Origin: Streptomyces sp. NBC_01268
GTDB taxonomy: Bacteria; Actinomycetota; Actinomycetes; Streptomycetales; Streptomycetaceae
Assembly (NCBI RefSeq): GCF_036240795.1
Contig: NZ_CP108454.1
Span: forward strand, 7,128,001-7,192,000
Length of the DNA: 64,000 nt
Direction of reading: 5' to 3'
Shown here: piece after piece, positions 53,356 to 62,646 of the stretch
Position numbering within the stretch: the first letter of the stretch is position 1
How the letters are laid out: each line of letters opens with the position of its first letter
Translations under genes and position numbers: made by a program
The notes under the pieces: generated by a model
Seen by the model: the letters and a program-made list of their open reading frames with translations, nothing else
Databases searched by the model: none
Told to the model about the DNA's origin: nothing

Positions 53356-54540
53356 GTGCGTACACCCAGACGATGGCCCACACGGCCCGGTGCCGTGGCG
53401 ACGGGCGCGCTGGCCTCGGCCCTGCTGATCGGGGGCTGTTCCTCCGGCGGCACGGGGGAGGCCGGGGCGGAACAGGCCGCCGCCGCGCCCTCCCGGGGGG
53501 TGCTGCTCCAGTCGGCCGCCGCCCAGGGCCCCGACCCCTTCACCCCGTCCACGGCGCAGGAGGGCGCCCCCGCGACGTCCGGCACGGCACCCGACGGCGT
53601 CACCGGCACCCCCGTCCCGGCCGCCCGCGAGATCGGCGGCGCCACCCCCGGCCTCTACGCGGGCACCCGCTCCGTCGCCAGCTGCAACGTCGCCCAGCAG
53701 GCCGCCCTGCTCACCGCGGAGCCGGCCAGGGCCCGCTCCTTCGCCGAGGCCGCCGGAATCCCCGAGGCCGACGTCGCGGGCTGGCTGCGCGCCCTCACCC
53801 CCGTCCTGCTGCGCGCCGACACCCGCGTCACCGACCACGGCTACCGCGACGGCCGCGCCACCGCCTTCCAGACCGTCCTCCAGGCCGGCACGGCCGTCCT
53901 CGTCGACCAGTACGGCACCCCGCGCGTCCGCTGCACCTGCGGCAACCCGCTGCGCTCCCCGGCCGCCGGGCCGGGCGCCGTGCACACCGGGAAACCCTGG
54001 CCCGGCTACGTGCCGGACCGGGTCCTCGCCATCACCCCCACCAGCACCGTCGTCACGAGCCTGGTGATCGCCAACCTCACCGACAACACCTGGATCGAGC
54101 GGAAGGCCGCCGGCTACGGCGTCCAGGACCGCAGGCCCGACGTCCTGCCGCCGTGCGACCCCGCCTCCTGCGACCCGGTCACCGCACCGGCCGCGCCGCC
54201 CGAGGGCGGCCAGGCACCGCAGACGCCCGCCGACCCGCGGACGCCCGCCGACCCGCGGCGACCGGCCGACCCGCAGACCCCCGCGCGGCCGCAGGCGCCG
54301 ACCACCCCGCAGTCGCCCGATCGCGGCACGCGCCCCGCCGAACCCCTCCCCGACGTCCCCTCGCACGACGCCCCCTCACCCGACGTGCCCGCACCGGACG
54401 TGCCGACCCCCGACCTCCCGATGCCCGATGCCCCCCATGACCTGCCGCCCGACCCCCCGTCCGCCGAGCCGCCTCCCTCGTTCGAGGAACTGTTCCCGAA
54501 CGACCCCGCCGCCGAGCAGCCCGAGACCTTCCAGGGCTGA
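53356..54540 (+). CDS. lipoprotein with DUF6777-like domain and Pro/Asp-rich tail
   Basis: 394 residues from GTG 53356 (VRTPRRWPTRPGAVATGALASALLIGGCSSGG), with GGGAG upstream and a lipobox LIGGC. Residues about 60-270 form the folded part: TPGLYAGTRSVASCNVAQQAALLTAEPARARSFAEAAGIPEADVAGWLRALTPVLLRADTRVTDHGYRDGRATAFQTVLQAGTAVLVDQYGTPRVRCTCGNPL. Further Cys pairs sit in PPCDPASCDP. I recall this as the DUF6777 pattern. The last 120 residues are repeats of P-A-D-P and D-V-P type. It is exported and membrane-anchored; function unknown. Confidence 0.82.
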   Translation: MRTPRRWPTRPGAVATGALASALLIGGCSSGGTGEAGAEQAAAAPSRGVLLQSAAAQGPDPFTPSTAQEGAPATSGTAPDGVTGTPVPAAREIGGATPGLYAGTRSVASCNVAQQAALLTAEPARARSFAEAAGIPEADVAGWLRALTPVLLRADTRVTDHGYRDGRATAFQTVLQAGTAVLVDQYGTPRVRCTCGNPLRSPAAGPGAVHTGKPWPGYVPDRVLAITPTSTVVTSLVIANLTDNTWIERKAAGYGVQDRRPDVLPPCDPASCDPVTAPAAPPEGGQAPQTPADPRTPADPRRPADPQTPARPQAPTTPQSPDRGTRPAEPLPDVPSHDAPSPDVPAPDVPTPDLPMPDAPHDLPPDPPSAEPPPSFEELFPNDPAAEQPETFQG

Positions 54541-54639
54541 CCGTCCCCCGTCCGGCCCGGTCCCCCTCCCCGATCCCGATCCGAACCCATTTCCGATCTT
54601 CGCCGTGCGCGCGGGCGGGGCTGCGCCTAGCGTGGCCCC

Positions 54640-56739
54640 ATGAACGCGGGCAACGGGGGCGGGGAGGCGGCCGAGCAGTGCCGCTGTGAAGCGGGCTCGG
54701 CGGGGCCGACCTGCTGTTTTCTCCATGACTTCGGCCAGGAATTCCGGATGGGCAGCTTCGACTGGGACCTGCTCACCGGTCGGATGACCATGGACGAGGC
54801 CGCCCTCGACGTCTTCGACATGGACGCCGACGCCTACGACGGCGACCCCAGCAGCCTCGGTTCGCGGGTCCTGCCCGACGAGGGCCGCCGCCTCGACACG
54901 CTGGTGGCGCAGGCGCTCAAGGACGGCAGCGACCGGTACGGCGCCTACTTCCGCATCCGCACCCGCTCCGGCATCCAGCGCTGGACCCACACCCAGGGCC
55001 TCGTGCGGCGCGACGAGAACGGACGCCCCTTCCGCATCGTCGGCATCGTCCGGGACGCCTCCGAGGAGCTGACCGAGTCCGCCGCCCGGCTCGGCCTCGA
55101 CGAGGGGCGCCGCCGGCGCACCAGCGTCGTCGAGGGCACCACGGCGGCCCTCGCCCACGCCCGCACGGTGCAGGACATCATCGACCTGCTCAACGACTCC
55201 CAGGGCCTCGAACACTTCGGCGCCGCCAGCCTCGTCATGGGCCTCCTGGAAGCCGGGCGCATCCACCTCGTGGCCGAGGGACCCGACGGCGCCTTCGTCC
55301 CCGGCACCCGGTTCACCCGAGTGGACGAGCCGTATCCGATGGGCGAGGTCATCCGTACCCTGCGCCCCCGCTTCATCGAGTCCCCGGAGGACTTCGCCGC
55401 CTCCTACCCGGTCCTCTGGCCGCACATCAGCGGGCTCGGCATCACCTCCGCCGCCTATCTCCCGCTCATCGCGCAGGCCCGCCCGATCGGCGCCCTCGGA
55501 CTGCTCTACAGCGGCGACCGCACCGGCTTCAGCGCCGACGAGCGCAACCTGCTCGTCGCCCTCGGCAGCTCCATCGCCCAGAGCCTCCAGCGCGCCATGC
55601 TCTACGAGCAGGAGCACGACCTCGCCGAAGGCCTCCAGCAGGCGATGCTGCCCCGCCGCATCATCGACGTCCCCGGCACCCAGATCGCGGTCCGCTACCG
55701 CTCCGCCCGGCTCGGCCAGGACATCGGCGGCGACTGGTACGACATCATCCCGCTGCCCGGCGGCCGGGTCGGCGCCGTCATCGGCGACGTCCAGGGCCAC
55801 GACACCCACGCCGCCGCCGTCATGGGACAGCTGCGGATCGTGCTCCGCGCCTACGCCGCCGAAGGGCACACCCCCGCCACCGTGATGGCCCGCGCCTCCG
55901 TCTTCCTGCACGAGCTCGACACCGAGCGCTTCGCGACCTGCACCTACGCCGAGGCCGACCCCGCCACCGGCCTCGTCCAGATCGTGCGCGCCGGCCACGT
56001 CGACCCGCTCGTCCAGGACCCCGACGGCACGGCCCACCGCCTCCCCGTCGACGGCGGCCTGCCGCTCGGCCTCTCCGCCGAGTTCGCCCGGCTCGACTAC
56101 CCCGTGACCACCGTCGAACTCGACCCCGGCCACACCCTCCTGCTCTACACCGACGGCCTGGTGGAGAAGCCGGGCGCCGACCTCGACGAGGGGCTCCAAT
56201 GGCTCTCCTCGCTGGTCAAACGCGGCCCACGGGACCTCCAGGAACTCGCCGACCACCTCTGCGACGTCGTCGACGAGCGGGGCGGCGAGGACGACGTCGC
56301 CGTCCTGCTGCTGCGCCGCGAGGGCGCCCACCCGCCTCAGCCCGGCGGGCGCCTCCAGCAGCACGTCGGCCAGAACGACCCGGAGGCCCTGAGCTCGGCC
56401 CGGCACATGATCCGGGCCGCGGTACGGGCCTGGGGCGCGGGCAGCCGTTCCGACGAGATCGAGCTGGTCGCCGACGAGCTCATGACCAACGCCCTCATGC
56501 ACACCGACGGCGGCGCCATCGTGACCCTGCGGATGCTGCCCGGACCCGAGCGGCGGCTCCGCGTCGAGGTCGAGGACCGCTCCAGCGCGCTGCCGCGCCG
56601 CCGCGAGGCGGGGGACTCGGGGGTCTCGGGGCGCGGGCTGCTCCTCGTGGACCGGATCTCCGACCTGTGGGGCGTGGAGCCGCGCGGCGGCGGCAAGTGC
56701 GTGTGGTGCGAGTTCGTCACGGAGCAGCCGGAGGACTGA
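54640..56739 (+). CDS. SpoIIE-type PP2C phosphatase with PAS, GAF and HATPase domains
   Basis: A 699-residue cytoplasmic signalling protein. The domain order is: PAS (about 30-145, GSFDWDLLTGRMTMDE), GAF (about 150-325), PP2C/SpoIIE (about 327-565: DLAEGLQQAMLPRR, GGDWYDIIPL, IGDVQGHD, YTDGLVEKPG, EDDVAVLLLRR) and an anti-sigma-type HATPase_c (about 580-695: VADELMTNALMHTD, GRGLLLVDRISDLWG). It probably dephosphorylates anti-anti-sigma factors while the HATPase end acts as kinase. TAGCGT (54628-54633) is six bases before ATG 54640 and there is no Shine-Dalgarno, so it is likely leaderless. Confidence 0.93.
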   Translation: MNAGNGGGEAAEQCRCEAGSAGPTCCFLHDFGQEFRMGSFDWDLLTGRMTMDEAALDVFDMDADAYDGDPSSLGSRVLPDEGRRLDTLVAQALKDGSDRYGAYFRIRTRSGIQRWTHTQGLVRRDENGRPFRIVGIVRDASEELTESAARLGLDEGRRRRTSVVEGTTAALAHARTVQDIIDLLNDSQGLEHFGAASLVMGLLEAGRIHLVAEGPDGAFVPGTRFTRVDEPYPMGEVIRTLRPRFIESPEDFAASYPVLWPHISGLGITSAAYLPLIAQARPIGALGLLYSGDRTGFSADERNLLVALGSSIAQSLQRAMLYEQEHDLAEGLQQAMLPRRIIDVPGTQIAVRYRSARLGQDIGGDWYDIIPLPGGRVGAVIGDVQGHDTHAAAVMGQLRIVLRAYAAEGHTPATVMARASVFLHELDTERFATCTYAEADPATGLVQIVRAGHVDPLVQDPDGTAHRLPVDGGLPLGLSAEFARLDYPVTTVELDPGHTLLLYTDGLVEKPGADLDEGLQWLSSLVKRGPRDLQELADHLCDVVDERGGEDDVAVLLLRREGAHPPQPGGRLQQHVGQNDPEALSSARHMIRAAVRAWGAGSRSDEIELVADELMTNALMHTDGGAIVTLRMLPGPERRLRVEVEDRSSALPRRREAGDSGVSGRGLLLVDRISDLWGVEPRGGGKCVWCEFVTEQPED

Positions 56740-56815
56740 CCGGAAGGGCGGCCCGGCGGGCCGCGCACCCAGCCGCCGGCGGGCGTCCGCCCTCCCCGTA
56801 CGGCAGGGTGGGACC

Positions 56816-57688
56816 ATGCCGGAACTGCCCGAGGTCGAAGCCCTCCGCGCCTTCCTGGACGAGCATCTCGTGGGCAAGGAGATCGCCCGCGTGATGCCCG
56901 TCGCGATCAGCGTGCTCAAGACCTACGACCCGCCGCTCGGCGCCCTCGACGGGGCACGGGTCACCGCGGTCGCCCGGCACGGCAAGTTCCTCGACATCGG
57001 CACCGACGGCGCGGCCGGCCCGCTCCACCTGCTGGTCCATCTCGCCCGGGCCGGCTGGCTCCAGTGGAAGGACGTCCTGCCCGACGGGCCGCCGCGCCCG
57101 GGGAAGGGCCCGCTGGCCCTGCGCACCGCGCTCACCGGCGGCGACGGCTTCGACCTCACCGAGGCCGGCACCACCAAACGCCTCGCCGTCCACCTCGTCC
57201 GCGACCCCGCCGAGGTGCCCGGCGTCGCCCGCCTCGGACCCGACCCGCTCGCCGAGGACTTCGACCTCGCCGCGTTCACCGCGCTGCTCGCGGGCGAACG
57301 GCGCCAGATCAAGGGCGCGCTGCGCGACCAGAGCCTCATCGCGGGCATCGGCAACGCCTACTCCGACGAGATCCTGCACGTCGCCAGGATGTCCCCCTTC
57401 AAACCCACTCAGAACCTGACAGCGGTGGAAACCGCCGCTCTCTACACGGCGATGCGCGACACCCTCACCGAGGCCGTCGAGCGCTCCCACGGACTCGCCG
57501 CCGGCAAGCTCAAGGCCGAGAAGAAGAGCGGCCTGCGCGTGCACGGCCGCGCCGGCGAACCCTGCCCCGTCTGCGGGGACACCATCAGGGAGGTCTCCTT
57601 CAGCGACAGCGCCCTCCAGTACTGCCCCACCTGCCAGACCGGCGGGAAGCCGCTCGCCGACCGCCGCATGTCGAAACTCCTGAAGTAG
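56816..57688 (+). CDS. Fpg/Nei-family DNA glycosylase/AP lyase
   Basis: A 290-residue DNA repair enzyme. The N-terminus PELPEVEALRAFL provides catalytic Pro2 and Glu3 after Met removal. The H2TH region is KGALRDQSLIAGIGNAYSDEILHVARMSP (about 163-191). The C-terminal zinc finger is CPVCGDTIREVSFSDSALQYCPTCQTGGK with four Cys. Lys at the usual DNA-contact position is in GKFLDIG. It removes oxidised bases. A CGTACGG stretch 17 bp upstream may hold the -10 region. Confidence 0.94.
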   Translation: MPELPEVEALRAFLDEHLVGKEIARVMPVAISVLKTYDPPLGALDGARVTAVARHGKFLDIGTDGAAGPLHLLVHLARAGWLQWKDVLPDGPPRPGKGPLALRTALTGGDGFDLTEAGTTKRLAVHLVRDPAEVPGVARLGPDPLAEDFDLAAFTALLAGERRQIKGALRDQSLIAGIGNAYSDEILHVARMSPFKPTQNLTAVETAALYTAMRDTLTEAVERSHGLAAGKLKAEKKSGLRVHGRAGEPCPVCGDTIREVSFSDSALQYCPTCQTGGKPLADRRMSKLLK

Positions 57689-57716
57689 GCGCCCGGGGGG
57701 TGTCTAGACTCCCCGC

Positions 57717-58484
57717 ATGCTGCGCGTACTGGCCGTCGACGACGAGGCGCCGGCCCTCGGGGAACTCCTCTACCTGCTGCGGGCCGACCCACGGGTGCGC
57801 AGCGCCGAGGGCGCGGGCGACGCCACCGAGGCGCTGCGCCGGATAGGCCGCGCCCTGGAGTCGGGCGCCGCCGCCGGCGACGGCGCCGACGGCATCGACG
57901 GCGCCGACGGCATCGACGTGGTCTTCCTCGACATCCACATGCCGGGACTCGGCGGCCTCGACCTCGCGCGGCTGCTCGGAGGGTTCGCGCGGCCGCCGCT
58001 CATCGTCTTCGTCACCGCACACGAGGGCTTCGCCGTCCAGGCCTTCGACCTGGAGGCCGTCGACTACGTGCTCAAGCCCGTGCGCCGCGAACGGCTCGCC
58101 GAGGCCGTCCGCCGTGTCCACGAACTGGTGCACGCCACCGCCCTGGCGCCCGCCCCCGAGCAGGTCCCCGTCGAACTCGGCGGCGTCACCCGCTTCGTGT
58201 CCGTCGACGCCATCGCGTACGTGGAGGCGCACGGCGACTACGCCCGCCTGCACACCGACCACGGCAGCCATCTCGTCCGCATCCCGCTGTCCGCCCTGGA
58301 GGAGCGCTGGGCCGACCGCGGCTTCGTCCGCATCCACCGCAGCCATCTCGTCGCCCTCGCCCGCATCGACGAGCTCCGCCTCGACGGCGGAGCGACCTCC
58401 GTGCGGGTCGGCGACGCCGAGCTCGCCGTCTCCCGCCGCCACGCCCGTCACCTGCGCGACCTCCTCATGCGGCGCGCCCCGTAG
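57717..58484 (+). CDS. LytTR-family response regulator
   Basis: A 255-residue protein. The receiver domain (1-130) has acidic pocket VDDEAPA, phospho-acceptor Asp in VVFLDIHMPGLGGLDLA (near residue 79), FVTAHEGFAVQAF and DYVLKPVRR. The LytTR DNA-binding domain (about 155-250) has TRFVSVDAIAYVEAHGDYARLHTDHGSHLVRIPLSALEERW and GFVRIHRSHLVAL. An 18-bp tandem duplication (57882-57917) doubles GADGID just before the phospho-site strand. TAGACT (57705-57710), six bases before the ATG, suggests a leaderless message. It lies next to a LytS-type kinase gene. Confidence 0.93.
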   Translation: MLRVLAVDDEAPALGELLYLLRADPRVRSAEGAGDATEALRRIGRALESGAAAGDGADGIDGADGIDVVFLDIHMPGLGGLDLARLLGGFARPPLIVFVTAHEGFAVQAFDLEAVDYVLKPVRRERLAEAVRRVHELVHATALAPAPEQVPVELGGVTRFVSVDAIAYVEAHGDYARLHTDHGSHLVRIPLSALEERWADRGFVRIHRSHLVALARIDELRLDGGATSVRVGDAELAVSRRHARHLRDLLMRRAP

Positions 58485-58566
58485 GGCGGTTGCCGACCCC
58501 TACCGGGCGCGGAGGCCTTCTGCGTACACTCCACGGGCCCAGCAGACCGTGAGAGAGCGGACGGCG

Positions 58567-58965
58567 ATGTCCGAGCACCACCCTCCCCCCGCCACCGACC
58601 GGGGGGACGCCCCCCGGCCCCGGCGCGAGACCGTCACCTACGCCTCGGCCCTCGGCGGCGCCGCGCCCCGCCCGCGGCCCCAGCACGCGCCCGCCCGCTC
58701 CGAGATCAGCGAGCAGACCACCCTCGGACACACCTACGTGCGCTCCCTGATGCGCAGCCAGCTGCGCACCGCGCTCACCGCACTCGGCGCGCTCGTCCTG
58801 CTCGTCGGCCCGCTGCCGCTGCTGCTGGCCCTGCCCGCCCCCGAGCCCGCCGTCTGGGTCGCGCTCGGCGTCGGCGTCCACCCCGTCATCTGGGCCGTCG
58901 CCCACTGGTACGTGCGCCGCGCCGAACGCAACGAACGCGACTTCACCGGCCTCGTCGAGCGGTGA
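58567..58965 (+). CDS. small membrane protein of the LytTR/symporter cluster
   Basis: A 132-residue protein. The hydrophilic Pro/Arg-rich N-terminus (1-60) precedes two helices (about 70-91, TALTALGALVLLVGPLPLLLAL, and about 96-115). It ends with basic YVRRAERNERDFTGLVER. Such short two-helix proteins (DUF485-like) commonly precede acetate/solute symporter genes. It starts behind a TACACT box (58525-58530) with a short leader. It lies 10 bp before the symporter gene and is probably an accessory subunit. Confidence 0.78.
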   Translation: MSEHHPPPATDRGDAPRPRRETVTYASALGGAAPRPRPQHAPARSEISEQTTLGHTYVRSLMRSQLRTALTALGALVLLVGPLPLLLALPAPEPAVWVALGVGVHPVIWAVAHWYVRRAERNERDFTGLVER

Positions 58966-58975
58966 CCCCCGCACC

Positions 58976-60787
58976 GTGAACCACACCTACGCGGTCGCCG
59001 CCGTCACCGCCGTCGTCCTCGCCACCGTCCTCATCGGCGCCCTCGGCCTGCGCATCTCCCGCACCACCTCCGACTTCTACGTCGCCTCCCGCACCGTCGG
59101 CCCCCGCCTCAACGCGGCCGCCATCAGCGGCGAGTACCTCTCGGCGGCCTCCTTCCTCGGCATCGCCGGACTCGTCCTCGTCCAGGGCCCCGACATGCTC
59201 TGGTACCCCGTCGGCTACACCGCCGGCTACCTCGTCCTGCTGCTCCTCGTCGCCGCCCCGCTGCGCCGATCCGGCGCGTACACCCTCTCGGACTTCGCCG
59301 AGGCCCGGCTCGAATCGCCCCAGGTCCGCAGGCTCGCCAGCCTCTTCGTCGTCGGTATCTGCTGGCTCTACCTGCTGCCCCAGCTCCAGGGCGCGGGCCT
59401 CACCCTGGAGATCCTCACGGGCGCGCCCGACTGGGTCGGCGGGCTCCTCGTCGCCCTCGTCGTGACCGGCACCGTCGCCGCGGGCGGCATGCGCAGCATC
59501 ACCTTCGTCCAGGCCTTCCAGTACTGGCTCAAGCTCACCGCCCTGCTCGTCCCGGTGCTCTTCCTCGCCGCCGCCTGGTACGGGGACGGCGCCCCGCGCG
59601 CCCGCTTCGACGCCCCCGCCGTCCTGCGCGCGCACACCGCCGTCCGGGTCGCCGAGACCGTACGCGTCGAGGTCGACGCCCCGCTGACGCTCACCGTCAC
59701 CGGCCGGATCGACTCCCGGACGTACGAGGACGACCGCGTCACCCTCGCCCCGGGCACCCACCGGGTGGAGGCGGACACCGCGCTCGGCTTCCCCGAGGGC
59801 GCGCCCGTCCCGCGCCGGGCCGGCACCGGCGCCGACCCCCTGGGGTGGTCCCAGCCGCTCGCCGGCAGCCGCGACGGGCACCAGCTGTACGCCACCTACG
59901 GGCTGATCCTGGCCACCTTCCTCGGCACCATGGGCCTGCCCCACGTCGCCGTCCGCTTCTACACCAGCCCGCACGGCCGCGCCGCCCGCCGCACCACCCT
60001 CGTCGTCCTGGGCCTGGTCGGCGTCTTCTACCTGCTGCCGCCGCTGTACGGGGCGCTCGGCCGGATCTACGCCCCCGAACTCGCCCTGACCGGCGCCGCC
60101 GACGCCGCCGTGCTCGTGCTGCCGGAGCGGATGCTCGGCGGGGTCCTCGGCGACCTGCTGGGCGCGCTCCTCGCGGGCGGCGCCTTCGCCGCGTTCCTGT
60201 CGACCGCCTCGGGACTGACCATGTCCGTGGCCGGTGTCCTCACCCAGGACGTGCTGCCCTCCCGGGGCGTGCGCCACTTCCGGCTCGCGACGCTGCTGGC
60301 GACGGCCGTGCCGCTGGGCGCGGGGACGGTCGCCTCCCAGGTGCCGGTCGCGGACGCCGTCGGCCTCGCGTTCGCCGTCTCCGCCTCCTCGTTCTGCCCG
60401 TTGCTCGTCCTCGGCATCTGGTGGCGGCGGCTGACCCCGCCGGGCGCGGTCGCCGGACTGATCCTCGGGGGCGGGTCGGCGCTCGCCGCCGTGATGGCGA
60501 CCCGCGCCGGACTGGCGCCGGCCGGCTGGCCGCACACCCTGCTGGCCTGGCCGGCCGTCTGGTCGGTGCCGCTCGGCTTCCTCAGCATGGTCCTGGTCTC
60601 CCTGGCCACCCCGCGCCGCGTGCCGCCCGGGACCCCGGCGATCCTGGCCCGGCTGCACCTTCCGGAGGAGTTCAGCGGCCGGCCGGAACCCCGCGAGCCG
60701 GGCCCGGCGTCACCGAGGACGGCGGTCCGGGGGGCCGCGGTCCCGAAGGCGGCGCACCCGGCGCGTCCGAAGGCGGCCGAGCGGTGA
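58976..60787 (+). CDS. sodium:solute symporter (ActP-like)
   Basis: A 603-residue membrane transporter from GTG 58976. The SSS-family pattern includes TTSDFYVASRTVGPRLNAAAISGEYLSAASFLGIAGLVLVQG and GYLVLLLLVAAPLRRSGAYTLSDFAEARL. TMGLPHVAVRFYTSP and AAFLSTASGLTMSVAGVLTQDVLP complete the pattern. An unusual extracytoplasmic insertion of about 80 residues (about 210-300: VRVEVDAPLTLTVTGRIDSRTYEDDRVTLAPGTHRVEAD) is beta-rich and may sense ligand. It is coupled to the LytS-type kinase by a GTGA overlap. A monocarboxylate such as acetate is the likely substrate (family knowledge). Confidence 0.9.
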   Translation: MNHTYAVAAVTAVVLATVLIGALGLRISRTTSDFYVASRTVGPRLNAAAISGEYLSAASFLGIAGLVLVQGPDMLWYPVGYTAGYLVLLLLVAAPLRRSGAYTLSDFAEARLESPQVRRLASLFVVGICWLYLLPQLQGAGLTLEILTGAPDWVGGLLVALVVTGTVAAGGMRSITFVQAFQYWLKLTALLVPVLFLAAAWYGDGAPRARFDAPAVLRAHTAVRVAETVRVEVDAPLTLTVTGRIDSRTYEDDRVTLAPGTHRVEADTALGFPEGAPVPRRAGTGADPLGWSQPLAGSRDGHQLYATYGLILATFLGTMGLPHVAVRFYTSPHGRAARRTTLVVLGLVGVFYLLPPLYGALGRIYAPELALTGAADAAVLVLPERMLGGVLGDLLGALLAGGAFAAFLSTASGLTMSVAGVLTQDVLPSRGVRHFRLATLLATAVPLGAGTVASQVPVADAVGLAFAVSASSFCPLLVLGIWWRRLTPPGAVAGLILGGGSALAAVMATRAGLAPAGWPHTLLAWPAVWSVPLGFLSMVLVSLATPRRVPPGTPAILARLHLPEEFSGRPEPREPGPASPRTAVRGAAVPKAAHPARPKAAER

Positions 60788-61989
60788 GCGGCATCGCGTC
60801 GGCTGCGGCGGGCGCCGTCGGGGCCGTGCTGCTCGCCGTCGGCTTCGTCCTCGGCCGGACCACCGCCCGGCGCGGCGACCGCTCCACCGCCGCCGGACTC
60901 GGCACCCCCGTCGAGCGGGCCACCTTCCACACCCTGCACACCGCCTCGCTCGCCGCGCCCCCGCTGCGCGCGGGGCTCACCGAGGAGACCGCCGCCCGGG
61001 CCGCCGGGCGGCTGCGCTCCCTGCTCGGCACCGAGGCGCTGTGCCTCACCGACCGTACGGCGGTGCTCGCCTGGGACGGGCCCGGCGACGGGCACCACCG
61101 CGACCGGGTCGTGGAGCTCGTCGCGGAGACCCTCGCCTCGGGCCGCAGCCGCTCCGCGCACACCGGCTGCGCCGACGACTCCTGCCCGCTGCGCTGGGCG
61201 GTCGTCGCCCCCCTCACCGGCGAGGACGGGGTGCTGGGCGCGCTCGTGGCGTACGGCTCGCGCGAGTCGGCGGTGCTGGTGCGGGCGGCCACCGAGGTGG
61301 CCCGCTGGGTCTCCGTCCAGCTCGAACTGGCCGAGCTCGACCGCTCGCGGACCCGGATCGTCGAGGCGGAGATACGGGCCCTGCGCGCCCAGATCTCCCC
61401 GCACTTCATCTTCAACTCCCTCGCCGCCATAGCCTCGTTCGTCCGCACCGACCCGGAGCGGGCCCGCGAGCTCCTCCTGGAGTTCGCCGACTTCACCCGC
61501 TACTCCTTCCGCAGGCAGGGAGAGTTCGCCCGGCTCGCCGACGAACTGCGCTCCATCGAGCAGTACCTGGCGCTCGCCGGGGCACGTTTCGGCGACCGGC
61601 TGAAGGTGACCCTGCGGATCGCGCCCGAGGTGCTGACGGTGGCGCTGCCCTTCCTCTGCCTCCAGCCGCTGGTGGAGAACGCCGTCAAGCACGGGCTCGA
61701 GGACTCCGCGGCGGGCTGCCGGATCGTCATCGCGGCCCGCGACGCGGGCGCCGAGGCGGTCGTCACCATCGAGGACGACGGGGTGGGGATGGACCCCGAG
61801 GAGCTGCGCGCCGTCCTGCGCGGCGAGCGCCCCTCGGACTCGGGCATCGGGCTCAGCAACGTCGACGAGCGGCTCCGGCAGGTGTACGGGCCGGAGCACG
61901 GCCTCGTCATCGAGACGGGTCCCGGCGCCGGGATGAAGGTGACGGTGCGGATCCCCAAGTACCGGCCCGGGGTGCACCCCGCGGCCTGA
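60784..61989 (+). CDS. LytS-type sensor histidine kinase
   Basis: 401 residues from GTG 60784, overlapping the symporter stop. One N-terminal helix (2-24) precedes a GAF-like region (about 50-180) containing CADDSCP. The His_kinase domain has ALRAQISPHFIFNSLAAIASFVRTDPERARELLLEFADFTRYSFRR (phospho-His in SPHFIFNSL, about 207). The HATPase has LCLQPLVENAVKHGLED, EDDGVGMDPEEL and GIGLSNVDERLRQVYG. It should pair with the LytTR regulator at 57717. The placement beside a symporter suggests transport-linked sensing. Confidence 0.92.
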   Translation: MSGIASAAAGAVGAVLLAVGFVLGRTTARRGDRSTAAGLGTPVERATFHTLHTASLAAPPLRAGLTEETAARAAGRLRSLLGTEALCLTDRTAVLAWDGPGDGHHRDRVVELVAETLASGRSRSAHTGCADDSCPLRWAVVAPLTGEDGVLGALVAYGSRESAVLVRAATEVARWVSVQLELAELDRSRTRIVEAEIRALRAQISPHFIFNSLAAIASFVRTDPERARELLLEFADFTRYSFRRQGEFARLADELRSIEQYLALAGARFGDRLKVTLRIAPEVLTVALPFLCLQPLVENAVKHGLEDSAAGCRIVIAARDAGAEAVVTIEDDGVGMDPEELRAVLRGERPSDSGIGLSNVDERLRQVYGPEHGLVIETGPGAGMKVTVRIPKYRPGVHPAA

Positions 61990-61993
61990 CCGC

Positions 61994-62464
61994 TCAGTGC
62001 AGGTGCAGTGCGAGATGGGCGAGGGCGACGCCCAACTGCCAGGCGGGGAGCCACACCTGGCGTTCCTCGTCGATCCCGGCGGCCGGGGACGGCGGGACCG
62101 GCCCGGCCACCCCCGCGAGGTCCGCCAGGTCGGCGGCGCGCAGCTCGGTCGCGCGCAACTGCCGCCAGGTGGCCCGGGCCAGGGCCAGATCGGGCCCCTC
62201 GGGCGCCGGTGCGGAGAGCCGGCCGGCGACCCAGCCGGACCAGGGATGGTCGTGGGAGGTGCGCCACAGCCACTCCTCGACCCCGGCGCCCGCGAGGTGG
62301 ACGGTCAGGGCCAGCGCCTGGACTCCGGCGCGGAACTCCAGCGATCCCGGCTCGACGAGACCGCTGGTGCGCAGCAGGTCGTCGGCGGCGTACTCGGCGC
62401 ACAGCCAGTCCATGGGGACGGCGAGCCCGCCCCCGCCGGCGCCGTTCGTGCTCTCGGGCAGCAA
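61994..62464 (-). CDS. hypothetical protein
   Basis: A 156-residue soluble protein, convergent with the kinase gene (4 bp apart). Trp-rich helical segments include VPMDWLCAEYAADDLLRTSGLVEPGSLEFRAGVQALALTVHLAGAGVEEWLWRTS and RQVWLPAWQLGVALAHLALHLH. I recognise no family. ATG 62464 is the first start in the frame. The 182 bp upstream (62465-62646) shows no gene. Confidence 0.7.
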   Translation of the reverse strand: MLPESTNGAGGGGLAVPMDWLCAEYAADDLLRTSGLVEPGSLEFRAGVQALALTVHLAGAGVEEWLWRTSHDHPWSGWVAGRLSAPAPEGPDLALARATWRQLRATELRAADLADLAGVAGPVPPSPAAGIDEERQVWLPAWQLGVALAHLALHLH

Positions 62465-62646
62465 CGCTCCACCTTCTCCCGGACGTCCTCACGAGGCCCC
62501 GACGACGAGCCTCCACCAGGAAGCACGTGCGCGGGGCGCACTTGGCTCAACTCGCCCGAGCGGTTCCGGATACGGCCCCCGCCACATCGGTGCAGGTGGG
62601 AGCCGTGTGACTCGGGTGAGATGCGAGGCGGGAGCGCTCGTGGTGG

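Noticed and set aside
54228..54420. Proline-aspartate repeats in the lipoprotein as a CRISPR-like or mobile repeat
   Set aside because: They are in-frame codon repeats (PADP, DVP) inside a coding region, with no spacers.
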